Assembly: GCF_036325985.1 (NCBI RefSeq)
Contig: NZ_JAUHLI010000003.1
Span: 203,454 to 267,453, forward strand
DNA from: Alkalimonas cellulosilytica
GTDB lineage: Bacteria; Pseudomonadota; Gammaproteobacteria; Enterobacterales; Alteromonadaceae
Direction of reading: 5' to 3'
Length of the DNA stretch: 64,000 nt
Positions 62,716 to 64,000 of this stretch are shown here, one piece after another. The translations under genes were made by a program, and so were the position numbers. The first letter of the stretch is position 1. Every line of letters starts with the position of its first letter. Under the pieces are notes generated by a model. It was given only the letters and a program-made list of their open reading frames with translations. It was not told the DNA's origin and did not search any database.

Positions 62716-63363
62716 CTAACGACCTTCTAAAAACATCATGAATGCTTCATCAGATTTAAACTGCATTCTGAAGATGACTTTTCGATCGCCAGCTAAGGAA
62801 ATCTCATGATTTGCATCTAGATACCCCCGCCCAGCCACCTGGATTTTGTTCACAAGTGCATCACGCTGCTCAAAATCAAGCCTATTAATAAAGTCGAAGA
62901 CACTGTTTGCACGCCTTAAGCTAAGTGACATATTGTGTTCAGTCGAACCATCAGAGCTTGTGTGACCCTCGATAATTATTCGAGTAATTTCGTCGCTAAT
63001 GGCTGAGTCCGAAAACAATGTCTCACCATAAACGGGTACAAAACGTTCCAGGAAAGCAACACCTGCAGGAGTAATATCAGCCCTATTGACATCAAAGAGT
63101 ACGCTATCCAATAGTGTTATATCACCAGTTTCCGGATTGACTTCCGCGTTAATCCCTCGTTCATTAAATTGCTGCTGCAATGCTTGAATGATCACGATGC
63201 GCTTATTCTGGTTTTCTTCCTGTGCTTGTTTCAGTTGGAACAAGGTTGCAACAACAAGCAAAGCAAAAACCATAAGCAAACCGGCCATTAAGTCACTAAC
63301 CGATAGCCATTCATTGCTCTCATGCTCGACAGCTGGATTATTTACACTCGAGTGTGCATTCAT
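62716..63363 (-). CDS. ZorB-like stator protein (MotB/OmpA type)
   Basis: A 215-aa protein with one N-terminal membrane helix (residues 22-42, SVSDLMAGLLMVFALLVV) carrying Asp24, at the place of the MotB proton-binding Asp. Residues 80-205 are a peptidoglycan-binding OmpA-like domain (EGHTSSDGSTEHNMSLSLRR at 132-151). This is the ZorB layout, where ZorAB forms a membrane motor sensing phage entry. It overlaps the ZorA-like gene by 4 bp and precedes the ZorC-like gene by 2 bp, giving a tight operon. Other MotB-like proteins are an alternative. Confidence 0.8.
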   Translation of the reverse strand: MNAHSSVNNPAVEHESNEWLSVSDLMAGLLMVFALLVVATLFQLKQAQEENQNKRIVIIQALQQQFNERGINAEVNPETGDITLLDSVLFDVNRADITPAGVAFLERFVPVYGETLFSDSAISDEITRIIIEGHTSSDGSTEHNMSLSLRRANSVFDFINRLDFEQRDALVNKIQVAGRGYLDANHEISLAGDRKVIFRMQFKSDEAFMMFLEGR

Positions 63364-64000
63364 GAAACTTCATCCATTTCGAACTGTTGCTTTGTGATTT
63401 GAGCGGAAACTAGATACTCCGCGGACTGGAGTAAACGCTGATGGATTCTAGTTGCAGCTTCATCCATACCAGTAAAGAACTTAATATGCCCTTCATTTGC
63501 CCTGTCGAAATAGCTGTTCAACGCATCTGGTACTTGCTCCATAAATTGAGTTAAAACTTGCTGACTCGCCTGGTATTGCTTTTCTACCCCACTTAATTGC
63601 CTGCCAATTGAAGATGCGGCCTGCTCAATGGTATTGACATATGCCGCATCCAACATCCTTACAGACTGAACAAGATTACTCACCAAATCTACGGCATGCT
63701 GCATATCAGAGAGATTAGCTCCTAACTCAGTACTTAGTTCTTTACGACGCTCATACTCTTCTATAAAGATGGCATGACAGTCATCAACCACTTTAGCAAG
63801 TCCATCTCGCTGAGAGCCAAGGGTCTGCTCTAATAAGTTGTTTTGTTCATTAAAGAATTCAGTCAAACTGCTTTGATAATTTGTGCGGAATAGCTGTAGC
63901 TCCTCTTCAACGACATTCTTAGTTTGCAACAAAGACTGCTCAATGTTGCCTAGAGTTAGCTGTAGGCTATCTTTAGAAGAATCCATTAATCTAGCAGCAT
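63360..64000 (-). CDS. ZorA-like protein, C-terminal tail (partial, start outside window)
   Basis: An open frame of at least 213 codons running to the window edge without a stop, so the displayed part is only the C-terminal section. It is almost wholly helical and hydrophilic, with heptad-like stretches (SLLQTKNVVEEELQLF, QASQQVLTQFMEQVPDAL) suggesting a long cytoplasmic coiled coil. ZorA proteins have a MotA-like membrane part followed by such a tail. No membrane helix is visible here; it must lie beyond 64000. It overlaps zorB by 4 bp. Identity depends on that missing part and on the partner genes. Confidence 0.6.
   Translation of the reverse strand, partial: AARLMDSSKDSLQLTLGNIEQSLLQTKNVVEEELQLFRTNYQSSLTEFFNEQNNLLEQTLGSQRDGLAKVVDDCHAIFIEEYERRKELSTELGANLSDMQHAVDLVSNLVQSVRMLDAAYVNTIEQAASSIGRQLSGVEKQYQASQQVLTQFMEQVPDALNSYFDRANEGHIKFFTGMDEAATRIHQRLLQSAEYLVSAQITKQQFEMDEVS

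Overview
The window looks like a chromosomal segment of an aerobic, heterotrophic gammaproteobacterium near the Alteromonadales/Chromatiaceae (Rheinheimera/Alishewanella-like). I infer this from the gene set and recalled protein similarity, not from a search. The clues are an Entner-Doudoroff operon opposite hexR, a GapB-type long glyceraldehyde-3-phosphate dehydrogenase, a rimB-rimK pair, FabA with a FabR-like operator, and RMF. Coding density is high, and most genes lie on the minus strand in tight, often overlapping operons.

Layout. 1-9220: minus-strand operon zwf-pgl-edd-glk-eda, which takes glucose to pyruvate plus glyceraldehyde-3-phosphate. hexR is divergent to it and pykA lies beside hexR, with 15-bp HexR-type operators at 5587-5601 and 6705-6719; a drug/metabolite transporter follows. 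9390-12291: ATP-type pfkA converging on a LytS/LytTR two-component pair. 12377-17628: housekeeping genes (Mpo1-like, acyl-CoA thioesterase, HIT, M61 peptidase, M23 peptidase, pterin synthase-like). 17714-20792: fabA, rmf, a gapB-like gene and msrB. 20847-24950: PQQ-type dehydrogenase-rimB-rimK-aspartoacylase-like operon. 25040-31614: GDPD phosphodiesterase, secreted M17 aminopeptidase and UMF1 transporter. After these comes a decaying pocket (frameshifted aspartate racemase, wrecked ParE-type toxin beside an intact antitoxin), then htpX. 31851-37619: pepE and the biotin locus bioBFCD/bioA. 38136-45342: asnS, nitroreductase, glgCA and fadH. 45490-48451: sppA and ansA. 48488-59717: a long minus-strand run from rlmL to a 902-residue DUF349 protein.

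Two identical initiator tRNA-Met genes (59919-60157) mark a sharp boundary. Beyond them the DNA becomes AT-rich and carries the end of what I read as a Zorya-type anti-phage locus on the minus strand: a ZorA-like coiled-coil tail (cut by the window edge), a ZorB-like MotB/OmpA stator protein, and a 686-residue protein with an EH-signature-like region resembling ZorC. No ZorD helicase/nuclease follows; the locus stops at the tRNA side. This tRNA-flanked zorA-zorB-zorC-like block is the most interesting accessory feature of the window.

Functionally, the left part is a coherent central-carbon module: ED operon, pykA, pfkA and gapB-like gene, with HexR operators at two promoters. The rest is core metabolism and protein quality control, plus the defence island at the right end.
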